Below, piece by piece: positions 9,657-21,135 of a stretch of 64,000 nucleotides of DNA. This DNA is from Reticulitermes speratus. Taxonomy: Eukaryota; Arthropoda; Insecta; Blattodea; Rhinotermitidae. The stretch is from assembly GCA_021186555.1 (NCBI GenBank), contig JAJKFL010000042.1, positions 12,020,781 through 12,084,780 on the forward strand, in the 5' to 3' direction. The number at the start of each line of letters is the position of its first letter. The stretch's first letter is position 1. The translations under genes were made by a program, and so were the position numbers. The notes beneath the pieces were generated by a model that saw nothing but the letters and a program-made list of their open reading frames with translations, made no database searches and was not told the origin of the DNA.

Positions 9657-9705
9657 TTACTGCTACATGTTTCGGCTCATATATAAAGAACCATCATTAG
9701 GCTGA
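9657..9705 (-). ncRNA. Hammerhead-like motif, one core base changed
   Basis: Minus strand: core CTAATGA (G5 replaced by A), stem II GGTTC/GAGCC around an AT-rich loop, GAAA, stem III palindrome ACATGT, then A at the cleavage position and a partial stem I (GCAGT with CAGC). All structural parts are in the expected order, but the G5 change should abolish self-cleavage. It lies 180 bp from a second motif in the same direction. Confidence 0.6.
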
Positions 9706-9836
9706 CAAGGTACCAAAGAAAAGTTGTTATGTAAATCATCTTATATTTCACACTGTTATCACCGTGCATATTTTAATCAAATTAAATAAACCAACAACGC
9801 ACTATTTTGACTACTTTATTGTAGTTTGTCCTATTT

Positions 9837-9878
9837 AACCCTACACGTGTTTCGGACCTAGGTCCATCTTCGGGGGTT
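9837..9878 (-). ncRNA. Hammerhead-like motif with perfect stems
   Basis: Minus strand: stem I AACCC pairs with GGGTT (9874-9878 and 9837-9841). The core reads CCGAAGA, where U4 has become C. Stem II is the palindrome GGACCTAGGTCC (9854-9865), followed by GAAA (9850-9853), stem III palindrome ACACGTGT and UA at the cleavage position. Every helix closes; only U4 departs from consensus. Probably inactive as written, but clearly of hammerhead descent. Confidence 0.65.
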
Positions 9879-10139
9879 ACAGTTTGTAAACTACTAAAAC
9901 AAGCACATATTAAGACAAATGTACAACATTTTCGAACCACTATTGTGGTACGAAAATCTGGTTAAAATATAAAGCCATAAATATGTATATATTTAAAACC
10001 TGATTAAAATCGTAAAATGTATATTAATATTATATTATTTTACATTATCCGTGTACGGCCTATACGGTTGAGACCTCAACTTACAAATATCATAAAAATA
10101 TATGATAAGCCGAAGTCATTAAATCTGAAATTATATTAC

Positions 10140-10245
10140 GTCCAAGACGAAAACAGCATGATGCTCCGAAACGTCGGTAACTATTTACCATCCGACACAG
10201 CGTCACATTCTATAAGACTTGAACCTTCAACAATACCGCTGTGAG
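10140..10245 (+). repeat. Half copy of the 620-824 fold-back family
   Basis: CTCCGAAACGTCGGTAACTA followed by a TTACCATCCGACACAGCGTC-like arm matches the right arm of the element at 620-824. No inverted partner is present. Confidence 0.6.
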
Positions 10246-10342
10246 AACCTCTAATCTTGACCTGAAGAAAGTTTCCGTCACGTAACGAAACACTGTCCCT
10301 CAGTTTGGCAGCATAATCTGAGTAAATCCACAGAGTTTGAGA

Positions 10343-10432
10343 AGTGATTGCCGGTGTCCCTGCCGGGATTCGAATCTGGCACTCCCTAATACAAATTTAG
10401 TATGCTACCGCTATACTAACCTGCTCAGTGTA
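10343..10432 (-). mobile_element. tRNA-like SINE head
   Basis: On the minus strand GGTTAGTATAGCGGTAGC fits a pol III A-box, and about 40 bases later AGATTCGAATCCCGGC fits the B-box. No full tRNA cloverleaf closes, so it is a retroposon head rather than a tRNA gene. Confidence 0.55.
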
Positions 10433-11371
10433 TATCCCATGTTAAATTGAAATTGAAAACTGAATTCTTCACAAAGTCACCGCGCAGTAGCCTTCTGCTA
10501 AATCACTTTTCATATTACTGCCATAACTGAAGGTAAGCCTGCCGTGAAGGTGGCGCTTAAGCTTAGGCCTAACCATTTAAACCATCTGCCTCTTCCTGTA
10601 TGTCAGTACTTGTCTGTATTTTGGTTCGATGTCCATTAAAACCATCTAACCCTTTGATTGTAAGTATTATCTCATTTGTTTCATATTAGCGGTTAGATCA
10701 GCCAGGACTATGTTTAATATAGATGATAATGTCCCCTTAATCCCCTGTACAACACTTAATCCGAAGTCTTTTAATATAAATCAACGTAATTTAACCAATT
10801 AAGACATTGGTGTACAGTTTTTCTTCAGAAGCTAGTGGTTACACGATCTAGTCAAAATATTCCCTCTGTGCTCTTTAAATATATATGTTGTATGTTCTTA
10901 GTTTATGCGAATGGAATGTGATAAGAGGAGCCTAAACGAGATATAATTAGTCGTCTAATTTAAGAAAATAACAGAAACTTTAGCCTAAGTTTCTATTATA
11001 ACGGGCCATGTGGATATTCGCCAGGATATTTCAGGTGTGCAGAAATCCCTCGTGCCTGGTCGCCAGAGCGACTAATTTTGTACGGTGGCACCTAATGTGT
11101 TCAGCATACAGCTACAGATATCCTTTCTTACATACACAAATGTGTAGCAGTTCAGAAGCGCCAAGAAAAAATCACCAGGAGACAGTTTCAGTGGTCACTC
11201 CAGAGTTTCGGTTCCTCAGTATGGTACTTCCTTCATGTCGCCATTCTGGCTCCTAGAATTATTAGGTGCTCCCTGTATTTTTGGAAAATTTCTGGACCCC
11301 TGGTATTACGTGCGGTTTTGCTGTAGGCTTTCTTGGTTTTAGAAACAATAATGAAACATAGATTAGCACAG
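10433..11371. other. Intronic or intergenic DNA, nothing recognised
   Basis: The open frame at 11008-11256 has no recognised similarity. Confidence 0.35.
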
Positions 11372-11381
11372 TCTAATGAGT

Positions 11382-11636
11382 CCCACCGCGAAGGCCCGGT
11401 TTCGATCCCGGGTCAGTCCATGTGGAATTTGTGTTGGACAAAGTGACACTGGGTACAGTTTTTCCCCGATTACTTCGGGTTTCCCTGTCAATTTCATTCC
11501 ACCGGTGCTCTATTACTTGGAAAAGTTAACACAAACTTATCATCTTTCTCTTCATCTTCATCACAGGGTTGCACAATAAGCCTTAAGGCTGCGGTGCGTC
11601 CGTAGCTTCTGCTGCGGGGCCCTTCTCAAAAAAAAA
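11382..11636 (+). mobile_element. SINE IV copy, 5' truncated, with target duplication
   Basis: The direct repeat TCTAATGAGT flanks it at 11372-11381 and 11637-11646. The B-box (GGTTTCGATCCC) is present and the A-box head is missing, so it was truncated on insertion. It ends with the family 3' boxes CACAATAAGCC, GGCTGCGGTGCGTCCGTAGC and an A-tail. Confidence 0.92.
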
Positions 11637-11646
11637 TCTAATGAGT

Positions 11647-12876
11647 GGCCCATATGTTTATCTAATTTTCCATTTAAAATTTTAGGTAGATTTAGGCCTT
11701 CTAAATTGTCACATCCTATTGAAAATACAGAAGACATATAGGTGCAGATTTAAAAGAAAATTAGCAACGATATGATAAATGGTTCAATATGATTTAATTC
11801 CACCCTAATTGCTATGTAAACTGTAAGGATATTTTTTATTGCATTAGAAAATCAAACTAAAGAGTTTTAAAGTAATGCGTAACGCCGGGTTCACACAGCA
11901 TCCTATAAATGAACACCCTGTACCGTCCATTCAAGCGTGTCAAATATAAGGAAATGTTTGCACACCTTGGCCGTATAAATCGGCGTGTGCCTTATGTGTT
12001 ACGTCTATAGGAATCAGACTCAGTTCATACGAGTGGTTATAGTGACAGTAGAGTTTCATTCTTCTAAATTATAAATACATATTAAGGTATATTACCATCA
12101 AGATTTAAATGATCTTTTGATTAAGACTTTTCCTACCATTTAAATGAACTATTTCTCTACGAAATACAGAAATATTGCCTACATGATACTGTATCTACAC
12201 GAGACACTGTAGGCTCTTCTAACTCGACGTATTATTCTTATCTGTTAACGTAGTGTAAATAAACTTTGTCTAAGGCATTAGATATCTATATATATTGTGT
12301 TGTGTCTACACATATAGGCTATATGTGTAGACCACACACACAGAGACACTTATCCCAAATAACAGTCTGTTCAGGAATAATCTGATTTCATTTGTTACAA
12401 ATAATAAATTTTGAGGAATAAAATTTTGTGACTGGCATCGTAGCTTGATCAGTAGTGTAGATGTAATTTCTAAACCTAATTAAAAAGAACTTGATATTAA
12501 TTAGCCTCGCTGGTGCCCTTGATGGCTAGATCCAGCCTTTAAAATTTTACTGACAAATACAATATCTCATATTGAAAAGTTTCAGTGATATCCACCAGGC
12601 CTGTAAAGTTTCTTATCTTGATGTTACTGATTGGCCGGGTCCATTAAAATAACACAACACGTAAAAATGTCTATAAAAAACGATACACGTTTAAGATGAA
12701 AGAGAAATAGACTGCAGAATGTTGACCTCTTTGACGGCTCATGTAGGCTAAGTAATCCTCCCTTACGTCAAAGTTTAACAGTAGTCTTAGAGAGAATATA
12801 AACAGTGTACATTTAGTTTTCGCAGGGCAACACCTAATGTACACGAGAGAAGCAGTATTCTAAATAGAGTTCGAAA
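11647..12876. other. AT-rich DNA with one hairpin
   Basis: No gene seen. A hairpin at 12296-12340 (GTCTACACATATA paired with its complement around GGC) is listed separately. Confidence 0.4.
12296..12340. repeat. Short hairpin, about 20-bp arms
   Basis: TGTCTACACATATA and its complement TATATGTGTAGACCACA flank a 3-4 base turn. Outer pairing continues through the TGTGTTG/CACACAC region with mismatches. Confidence 0.7.
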
Positions 12877-13108
12877 TATTTTTTCCCCATGGCTGAAGAG
12901 TCACCTAGTGGGCGAGGGCCTCCTATTGTCGAGGCTTCACGATCACACTCATTTAGACACACCACATCGGTAGGACTCCTCTGGACGAGGACCAGCTCGT
13001 CGCAGAGACCTCTACCTGACATCACACAACACGCACAAGAGCAGATATCCATGCCCTCCGGTGGGATTCAAACCCACAATCCCAGCAAGCGAGCAGCTGC
13101 AGACTCGA
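12877..13108 (-). mobile_element. SINE I copy, head truncated
   Basis: The T-rich 3' tail at 12877 and the family body (GTCGAGGCTTCACGATCACA, CTCCTCTGGACGAGG, GACATCACACAACAC) are present. It ends inside the head at AAGCGAGCAGCTGCAGACTC, without the A-box. Confidence 0.88.
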
Positions 13109-13900
13109 AATAATTACTCCAAACAATTACAACACCCCTTAAGGTCTTCAGGCCATGAAATCACACTGATTTTGTGAAGGCCTAGCTTTTAATATTATCC
13201 CATCTAAGCCTAGGCCTCCGAAGTGGTTTTGTCCGTACTGGTTTTTTGACCCAATATTTTGAATGTATTTTACTCCTCTCCATGCCACACATTTCTGGTT
13301 GAACTGATAATCGTACTGGAATAACATTAGTCCATCACAGGGACCGGACGGTTTATATATTAACAACTCGAAACCTGAAATCGTGCTTTCGAAACCAAAA
13401 CGTCTTCTGTGTTCATGTTTTTCAGTTACATTTTTGAATTCCCTGAATAATCTTGTAGATATTTTAAGACTCCCTTGCGCAGAGAATGGGTTAATTAATG
13501 GCCTTATCCCACATAGGACCACATAGCACAAAGGAATCGAACCTACAGCCACGCTCATAGTGGAATTTAAACCACGAACTTTGTTTGAAAGAATCCAAAA
13601 CTTTGGGTGCCTTAATAATATAAGAGAGGAAGTGGTTGTGCTCTGTTTATAAGGAACTTGTGTTTATAGTATATACTATAGGCCAAGTTTTTGAAGGTTT
13701 TGTTGATAACGTTAGAGAGACACGTGTTCTGTCGATAGGCTTCTAAGTATATCTGTTTGCGGTAGAAACAAGTTTATATACTTTTCACCGTTATATTATC
13801 AACCTGTTTAGTTCCAGTCACACAAAAAATAATGTCATAACTTTTGCGTTTCTGACAGGTACAAATATGCTTCAAAATTATCTACTATTCATGCATATCA
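13109..13900. other. No feature recognised
   Basis: A 136-codon open frame on the minus strand (13148-13558) has no domain or motif that I know and no codon or splice support; I do not call it a gene. Confidence 0.35.
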
Positions 13901-13904
13901 AGTC

Positions 13905-14465
13905 ATTCATTCTGTAGTCTGTCTTACGACATGTCCGTAGCCTCTTCCAAAGTGAGTTCTCCACATAGTGCGATCTAGTGCTTTCCCTTTCAATTTACAG
14001 TATCCTCTCTTTTCCTTAAGGTCGTCCAGTAGCTGCTTACTTCTTCTTCCTCGTCTTTCCTCCACTTCTATTCTTCCCTCTATCTTTACTTAAACAACGT
14101 GTTTCAGAAGGCAGTTTCTACGCAAGATGTGACCAATCCTGTTAGCCTTTCTTCTTTTTATTGTATTTTACGATATTCCTCTCCTCCTTGCTCTGTGTAA
14201 TACTTCTTCATTTCTCACACGATCGGTCCAACTGATCTTCTCCATTCTTCTCCAACACCACACTTAAAATCTTTCCAGTTATTTCCGATCTACTTTCCGA
14301 AGTGTCCAAGTTTCAGCACCTTTACAAATATGCTCCAAGTGTAGCACTTTACTGGTTTCTTCCTTAAATTTAAGTCCAGTTTGCTGGTTAAAAGAGTCTT
14401 CTTCTTGCTGCTTTTGCCATAACAATTCTGCATTTAATTTCACGTGTACATCTTGCGTCACCTTT
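13905..14465 (-). pseudogene. LINE-a: non-LTR retrotransposon ORF2 C-terminal remnant
   Basis: The minus strand near 14300 encodes GAETWTLRKVDRK, and further along pieces equivalent to EDQLDRSCEK, RKANRIGHILRRN and a KRGYCKLKGKALD-like tail. This is the region after the reverse transcriptase fingers in many insect LINEs, where SETWTLRK is followed by MWCWRRM and RRxxWIGHxLR. Several frameshifts and stops break it. The plus-strand copy at 22895-23345 carries the same succession. Clade not resolved. Confidence 0.75.
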
Positions 14466-14837
14466 TATATTTTTATATTTTTTATATTATATTTATATTT
14501 TTATTCACATGGATATTTTTATTTTATATTACGTTTCTATTTTTGTTTTATATTTTATATCCGGAATTAAACCCGCTGTCTGGTATACGAACGCCTCCAT
14601 TCTTAGTCTGCATTGTAATTTGTTTAGTTGTTTTTTTGTTAACTTCATTTCCTACTGAGCAGGGAAACGAGAATGAGATAAAGTCAATATAAATGTACAA
14701 TTTTCCCTTGTTTAATTAATCACTACTCCATGAATGTGATGCAGTGTAGGTACAGTTGAACGCATTCTTAAACTCGTCGCTAGTTGGAAGGTGTATGATC
14801 TATTAAGGCCCTGACCGCTTAGTCTCTCTTATCCTTT

Positions 14838-14960
14838 ACCCACTGCACAAGAGACTTTGCCGGCTCCACAGGCGAAGAGAAGAACATGCTTCCGAAGTAC
14901 TGAACATTTGTCGCCCATCCCGTAACCTAGTCACTATACTGACTGAGCTACTCGGCTCTG
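14838..14960 (-). mobile_element. SINE II head fragment
   Basis: On the minus strand it starts GAGCCGAGTAGCTCAGTCAG, an A-box, followed by TATAGTGACTAGGTTACGGG. This is the same head as the copy at 2201. The body is short and diverged. Confidence 0.65.
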
Positions 14961-14965
14961 GTTAT

Positions 14966-15853
14966 ATCTTATTAATTTCGATGTTAATAAATCCCGTATA
15001 GTAAGAATCAACAAACATAAATTTTCATCGCTTTCCATCGTATCATGTGACTTCAAGAGTGTTAGGCAAGGTCTATTTGGAAGCCATCACAGAACACTGA
15101 AGGAAATTTCTTCTCCGCATTCTATTTCCAAATGGCTCAACAAAGCGGAAGTCTTCTTCGGAAGCTGAAAGTCGCCATCCCCTAGAAGGTGGGGATATAC
15201 TGATTAAGAATCATTATAGCTTACTTGATGACGGCAACATATCCAATTTCCGAAAACCTGTGTTTCGAAAATCCAAGACCAAAGACGTTGCCCAAAATTA
15301 GTCATAGTTATTGAAACTCATACTTGTCACGAACATAAGACTTAGACCAAAACAATAATTTGTAACATTCATACAGACTAGGGAAAAAACAGCGCCTGGA
15401 ATAGATTGCTTTATGCATTATCATTTACCGGCTTACGGTATAACGGAAATAAAGGAAATGATAAGCAAAGATAATTTATAATACAAATTGCATCTCTGTT
15501 AATTTGCTTGGTACACATGTCAGTCTGTTGGTTTCTGCTGTCGCTACGAGCTGAAACTAATGGTACAGATTGCTGTCAGACGTTCCTCATTGTATTTCAA
15601 CACACATCGCCTGCTGTCATTCTACTGTCACTGCCTCAGCTTGCCCTGTACACTGTGTAGGAACTTTACAGAGGGAGGTTTTAAGCTTGCCTGCTTGGAG
15701 GGCTTGAAACTACGGGAATTCAATTTACTATGAATAATAATAATAACAATAATAATATGTATTATTAAATTTCTTTTTAATATTATCCTCTCACCTGCAC
15801 CGTCTCCGAAATGGTCGTTTTACCTTCAGATTTTCCGACTAAAATTTTGTATG
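14966..15853. other. No feature recognised
   Basis: AT-rich DNA with an (ATA)n-like stretch at 15731-15765. Confidence 0.35.
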
Positions 15854-15855
15854 TA

Positions 15856-16550
15856 CAGTGATACCTCGGCTAACGAAGATAATTCGTTCCGGAATCACAT
15901 TCGTTAGCCGAAATCTTCGTTAGCCGAAACGTGATTTCCCGTAGGTTTCTATAGAAAATCGTTTAATTCGTTCTGGATGCTGCCCACTATTTAAAGATAA
16001 GTTTTATAAAATAGTAAAAAGCACAGTATAAAAGGGCAAAAACTCACCAAAGGCTGAGATGAACAATTAGATGAAGGAGAATGGAAAGTAGAATGAAAAA
16101 CTGACGATCTTTACACTATTATACAAAATTATACTTACTATTATACTGAAAAATATAACTTATACATAACTTATATATACCTATTATACTGAAAATATAT
16201 TATACACTTTATACTTAAGTTTAAGACAACTGAAAAATATATTATACACTTTATACTATTAAACTGAAAATATGTACACAACGTTTTTACTATTCTTCTA
16301 GTCGGGTTGGTGGGTCTCCCCTATGTGATGTGGTCAGCTCATTTCTTTGCCACACACATACAGACGGAAAAGATAAGCTCCTGGAATGGCCCGACCGTTC
16401 ATGTTTGCTGCTTTATGTTAGCGCGAGCATCCACTAAAACATTCGTTAGCCGAATCCATATTCGTTAGCCGAGTCCGAAAAACAGCGAAAAAAATCTTCG
16501 TTACCCGAAAAATTCGTTAGCAGGGTCACTCGTTAGCCGAGGTATCACCG
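15856..16550. mobile_element. pogo/Tigger-like non-autonomous element, 695 bp
   Basis: The termini CAGTGATACCTCGGCTAACG and the inverse CGTTAGCCGAGGTATCACCG (one mismatch) are flanked by TA at 15854-15855 and 16551-16552. CAG-beginning termini with a TA duplication and multiple subterminal CGTTAGCCGA repeats are typical of pogo-group Tc1/mariner MITEs. The interior has tandem ATATTATACACTTTATACT-type repeats and no transposase. Confidence 0.92.
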
Positions 16551-16552
16551 TA

Positions 16553-16879
16553 TTTGTCTTCTCACCGTATACGCTGTACACCAGGTATTATTTCTATCTC
16601 ATCTTTCTTGCTTTGATTACCCAAATATAATTTGGTGAAGGGTACAAATTAAATTCCTCATTGTGCGATTGTTTCCATCCTCACTGCTTTCACCCTCTTA
16701 GATGCAAATATTCTCAGAACTAAGTTTTCAGGGTATGTTCTTCCCTTAGGATGAACGACCAGCAGTTAAACTCACACAACACAGTGTGAATGGAAAGTTA
16801 AAATTTCCTGTACTCAATAGTAGCAATCCTTCTGCGAATTAAGTGTCTGTATTAAATTTTTACGTGACTGCTAAACTAC
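16553..16879. other. No feature recognised
   Basis: Unremarkable AT-rich DNA. Confidence 0.3.
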
Positions 16880-17105
16880 GGACGGGGAAACTGAAGAATC
16901 GTCTTTCGTTTCCTGGAAAGTGAAATAGAGTTTTCTCGTCTCCAAAGCGTCCGGACAGGCTCTGGGACCAAAAAAAAATAATCTCCTTTCCATGGCTATC
17001 GGGGGACTATTTCCCCGGGAGTATAGCGACCGTGGAGGTTAGAGTGTTCGGAGCTATAGCTCCACTCCGCCATATACCTTCACGGCTTGCACTGGGACAA
17101 CTTTA
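16880..17105 (+). mobile_element. SINE II copy, head truncated
   Basis: It shares GAATCGTCTTTCGTTTCCTG, GAGTTTTCTCGTCTCC, CGTCCGGACAGGCT and the 3' GCTCCACTCCGCCATATACC region with the fuller copy at 43965-44235. The A-box head is missing. Confidence 0.75.
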
Positions 17106-17637
17106 CCTTTCCATTCTCCCTGACTGTAGACTGAATTTGATTTGTTACTAAATTTACCAAATATTTAAACTTTGTAATTTTTTGCAAACATTTATTAGAT
17201 TTTTCATGCCATAGTTTTATTGAGTGTCCTGTTGACAGATTAATTGTGATTATAGTTTATTAATATTTACAACAATCACCAGGAGATCGCAGCAACCAGC
17301 ACAAAGAGCTACTCAGAACGGGCAGCGGTTTCTGCGTTCGTCACGTGTAGACTCAATAATTCAATTTTCAATCCACGTCTTTTAAAGTGCACTGATTTAT
17401 TTATTAGATAACTGCTCCAAAATGTTTCACTTCGTCAGTAAATTTTCGGTCTCTCCCACCGACCCCCCCCCCCCCTACCCCCTTGTTAAAATATTGTCTG
17501 CTGCAATACGTGTTGCCTTGCGAACCGATTTATATGCTGAGAACCTGCAAAGGCGGATCCTTCTTCATATACTGCTTGCATATCCTAAATTTTTTTATCT
17601 TCCCCTTGATTTCTCAAGGTTTTTCTGTCGAATTCTG
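17106..17637. other. No feature recognised
   Basis: A run of C occurs at 17464-17475. The open frame at 17422-17652 passes through it and is not convincing. Confidence 0.3.
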
Positions 17638-17775
17638 CCACGAGTAGATTAGCTTAGTGGTAACGTTTCCTGCCCTTTTATCCGGGAAATACTTGGTTTG
17701 AATGTCGGCATAATTACGGGCTCTTTTGACACATCAGTATGTAACGTCACTCAGCCAGTTTAGACGAAGCTAAGG
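17638..17775 (+). mobile_element. tRNA-like SINE head
   Basis: GATTAGCTTAGTGGTAACG (A-box) and CTTGGTTTGAATGTCGG (weak B-box) are about 45 bases apart, followed by CAGTATGTAACGTCACTCAG. It is a single occurrence in this window. Confidence 0.5.
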
Positions 17776-18298
17776 AAAGTGAACCTGACTTTAAATCATT
17801 GTCATTGAATCATTACGAATCATCTAATCTCACATCTGAAGCGAGATGCTTTTATAGTGTCTGAAGGTGAACGTCATGTGCTTCCTGCACGTACTGGAAA
17901 TGTTTGCAAAATAAAAATCACTTTTATCATTAATTTTACTTGAATGACTGAAATGAATTGACGAAATCTAGCTTAGAATGGTTGGTTCGAGACTCAATCC
18001 ATGTACCGCCCAATGAGCGGAATAGGCACGTCGTGAGTTACCGATTTAATGCCGCCTGATCCTGTAGTCAACACACCCGACTTACCGAGCAAGACGTGCT
18101 TCCGTTTGAAAGCAGAAGCAAACTCAGCTCTTGTTCCAACGACTTCACTGTATCAAGCTTTGAAAAATTTCTTGTAAAATCGTCAGTTTTAAAAATCTTG
18201 CAATTTGGGGCGTAGTCTTCTTCAGACTATATTGTAGGTATGGTTATTTTTGATTTCGGTACATTTTTCAAGTTATTCTTTCCTTGAAATAAGAAATA
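17776..18298. other. No feature recognised
   Basis: AT-rich DNA. Confidence 0.3.
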
Positions 18299-18299
18299 T

Positions 18300-18695
18300 T
18301 TCTTATTAAGAAACCAAAAATTTTCACATACAAAATACTAATAACGATACAGTATTTTTTCCTACATGTTCCGGCGGTCGACCGCAATTTTCAGGGATTA
18401 ACATAAATACTTAAAATCTGATAATATATGATATATTTGTTGTGACAAAATACACTATATCATGTAATATCGCAGCTTCTTAGGATGTAAGATATTTCGA
18501 TGTATTTTACATTCTAATACGACTGCCGATATTAATATGATATAATGTATTTTGTCACTACAGATGTATCATATTTTATCAGCTTTTAAATATTGATGTT
18601 AATTCCTAAAGATGGCAGTAGACGGCCGAAACGTGTAGGAGGAAACACTGTATCATATATTTTGCATGTGCCAGTTATTGGTTTTATAATAAGAG
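18300..18695. repeat. Palindromic element with outward hammerhead-like ends
   Basis: Left arm about 18300-18497 and right arm about 18499-18695 are diverged reverse complements with almost no loop. Each arm carries a hammerhead-like block. On the minus strand at 18364-18400 it reads CTGAAAA, a GCGGTCGACCGC stem II, GGAA and ACATGT. On the plus strand at 18606-18640 it reads CTAAAGA, GGC...GCC, GAAA, CGTGTA and GGAGG. Both cores are mutated. The architecture matches the elements at 53027-53452 and 53875-55028. Confidence 0.75.
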
Positions 18696-18769
18696 ATTCG
18701 GTCCAGTTGTTTTATTGTTTTTATAAACCACAATGTAATACTTTTTATTTAACATAGGTTTATTGTGTG

Positions 18770-18965
18770 AAAGTCTGAATGAAAGTATTTTTGAGACCAA
18801 GGCATAGATGGGAGGTTGTAGATTGGAATCATGTGGCCCAGAATTTTGACCAGTTGCGGGCTATTCTGAACAAAATAATGAAATTTCAGGTCGCATAAAA
18901 TGTAAAGAAATTGACTAACTGAGGAATAATTAGGCTCTCAACAAGCAATCTGACCCATTGATTTA
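18770..18965 (+). pseudogene. LINE-b 3' end remnant
   Basis: It decodes as RPRHRWEVVDWNHVAQNFDQ followed by LRAILNKIMKFQVA, aligning with the RPRRRWED...[25 protein letters not shown] segment of the better copy at 23911. It ends with a 3' untranslated CTAACTGAGGAATAATTAGG stretch typical of this family. Confidence 0.65.
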
Positions 18966-20924
18966 GTTACATAATCAACTAGTCGTTGGAATCATTTTAA
19001 TGTTTGAATTCGTAAAGGTTTTGGAAAGGAAGATGCATTCCCAATTATCTTATACATATCAGACATTAATGGATTTGGTATTCAGAGTGCTAGTAACAAT
19101 GTCCACCTGCTTGGTTAGAGTGCTTGGCATTCCGTAGATTGAGTCGTCCATGAGTATTCGCGGTCTGGTGTTGAACACCAAATTTGTTACCCTCTGCCTG
19201 ACCGTTAATCACACTCAATAATAGACCAAGATCGTGCAACGGAATGATTGCATAGCAATTTCCAATGGCGTTAGAAGAAGCATTATTCCTTATCACTGTT
19301 CAAATTCTTAAAATTTTTATATAATACTTATCCGTAACTTGGGGAGGGGGGGGGTTCAAGGGGATAAATGCCCCTCAAGTATTTCTTCTGCCTAAGAATA
19401 TTTTTTTTTTGCCATTGAGTTGAAGAGGGGCAAATAAAAAATAGAAATATTTTCACAACGATTATTTCGGTGGTATAAAGACAGAAAAAAATGAAACCAA
19501 TCTTCTCCATCTTTCTGAAACTGACTTCTTTGTAAATTAAGTTGCCATCCCCAGTGTTACTAGCCATATTACGCCTATGTTCCTGGTTACATCCAAATTA
19601 CAATTATTTCCTAAGGAAACTTACCATCCTGTTGCATATATTTTTAAACCTACATATATTGATTTTATTATTCTAATTTTATTTTGTTTTATGCAAATGA
19701 GTTCTTAAATGAGTACAGAATCTGTAGGTCTGTAGCTTAAGTTACATTTCTCGGACACAAAGTCAAAATTCCCTCGGTATTCACATTTGTAATTTTTGAC
19801 TTACTAATAGACTGCATGATTTCCAGTTTTGCTTCAAATAGACAAATAAGTCCCTCAATGAATATAAATCTAATATATAAATGTTAAGAAAGAACTGCTT
19901 GGAGCAGAATCCTATATGAGAGTCTCCTTTTCGCTGAAATATTCAAGACAATTTACGCTGTGTTTTTTAAATTAATTACCGTGTTCAATAAAGCCCCAAA
20001 AGGGCCTTGACCTGAGTCATAAAAATCAACTCCACATCTTGAAAATTTATATCTCTAAGACACATTTAAATATTAAAACTGCTTTCACACTCGCATTTTC
20101 CAAGCGGTCTTTTTTCATTCAGTTTTTCCGGATAAGAGTTTATATGCATTTCACATTTTCCCCTAGGCTTGACAGACACTTCATTCATCAAATTCATCTT
20201 ATTTTTATCGCGCTAGTAAAATTATAGTCCAATTTATGACATTTCTCTTTATACAGATGCAAGTTTCCCAATATGCTTTTCACTTCTTCTGCTTAGGTCC
20301 AAATGTTTTCCTTCGCACCGTCTTCTGTATCATTCTAAATCTATATTTTCTTCCTATAAGATGTGAAAATTTTGCTAGATTTTCCCGTGTGCCTTTCGTC
20401 ATGTCCAGTAATTTTTATAGATAATTTTCGAGCTAAGATTTGCAAGTAAAATGCAGGGCATGAGGCTTATTTTAGACAAGGTTCTCTGTTTTTAAATATG
20501 TGCTTGTGAATTGTTTTATTGCCTTTAGTCACAGATGAGATAGATAGGTGGATGGATTGATAGATCGATAGATAGATAGATTCTTTGATGATAGATAGAT
20601 AGATTACATGGTTCATTTAATACAGTGTATCTAGTTATCTCTTTTTCATAAGAACTTCAAGGATTGAATAATAGTAGGATATTATTTAAAAGAACATTAA
20701 CAAATATAAAAAAAATAAGATTTTAAACCATTTAAAGCTTAGTGGTACCTATGTATATCACTTGCAGTAACATAAGAAATGTGCATTTTGGCATGTTTTT
20801 ATGTGGTGCTTACAATAACCAGCGATTATTTCGCTTATACAGCCTTAAATGGTCAGTCTGTATAATGGGGTCGCACTCTGCTTGCTGTAAATACGAGGTA
20901 AACCTGTTCCTTTGTACACCATAA
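18966..20924. other. 2 kb without a recognised gene or repeat family
   Basis: G-run at 19341-19353, T-run at 19400-19410, (GATA)n-like stretches at 20560-20602. The short open frames here show no similarity I recognise. Confidence 0.35.
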
Positions 20925-21135
20925 AGGCATGTAGCGAAGTGGATGTATAGATCCTCTAATTCTTAACCTCGCGCTGGATGCAATGTGCTTAGTTTAAAGT
21001 CACGGCAGTTGTATTCCTGACGAAAGACTTCCCGGCACCCATTGAATAGGAGACTGGGTGGACTCCAGTGCCGGTCCGGGCACTTTTCCGGAAATCCAAC
21101 CACGACTGCACAGACATCCAGCCCATAGATTGCTA
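20925..21135 (-). mobile_element. SINE II copy
   Basis: The sequence contains TTCTTAACCTCGCGCTGGATG and CACCCATTGAATAGGAGACT then GGGTGGACTCCAG, as in the copies at 47395 and 54728. Confidence 0.75.

Noticed and set aside
10343..10432. tRNA gene
   Set aside because: A- and B-box matches are present, but the acceptor and anticodon stems do not pair.
13148..13558. 136-codon minus-strand frame
   Set aside because: No recognisable domain, no splice or promoter context; a frame of this size is expected by chance in 64 kb.
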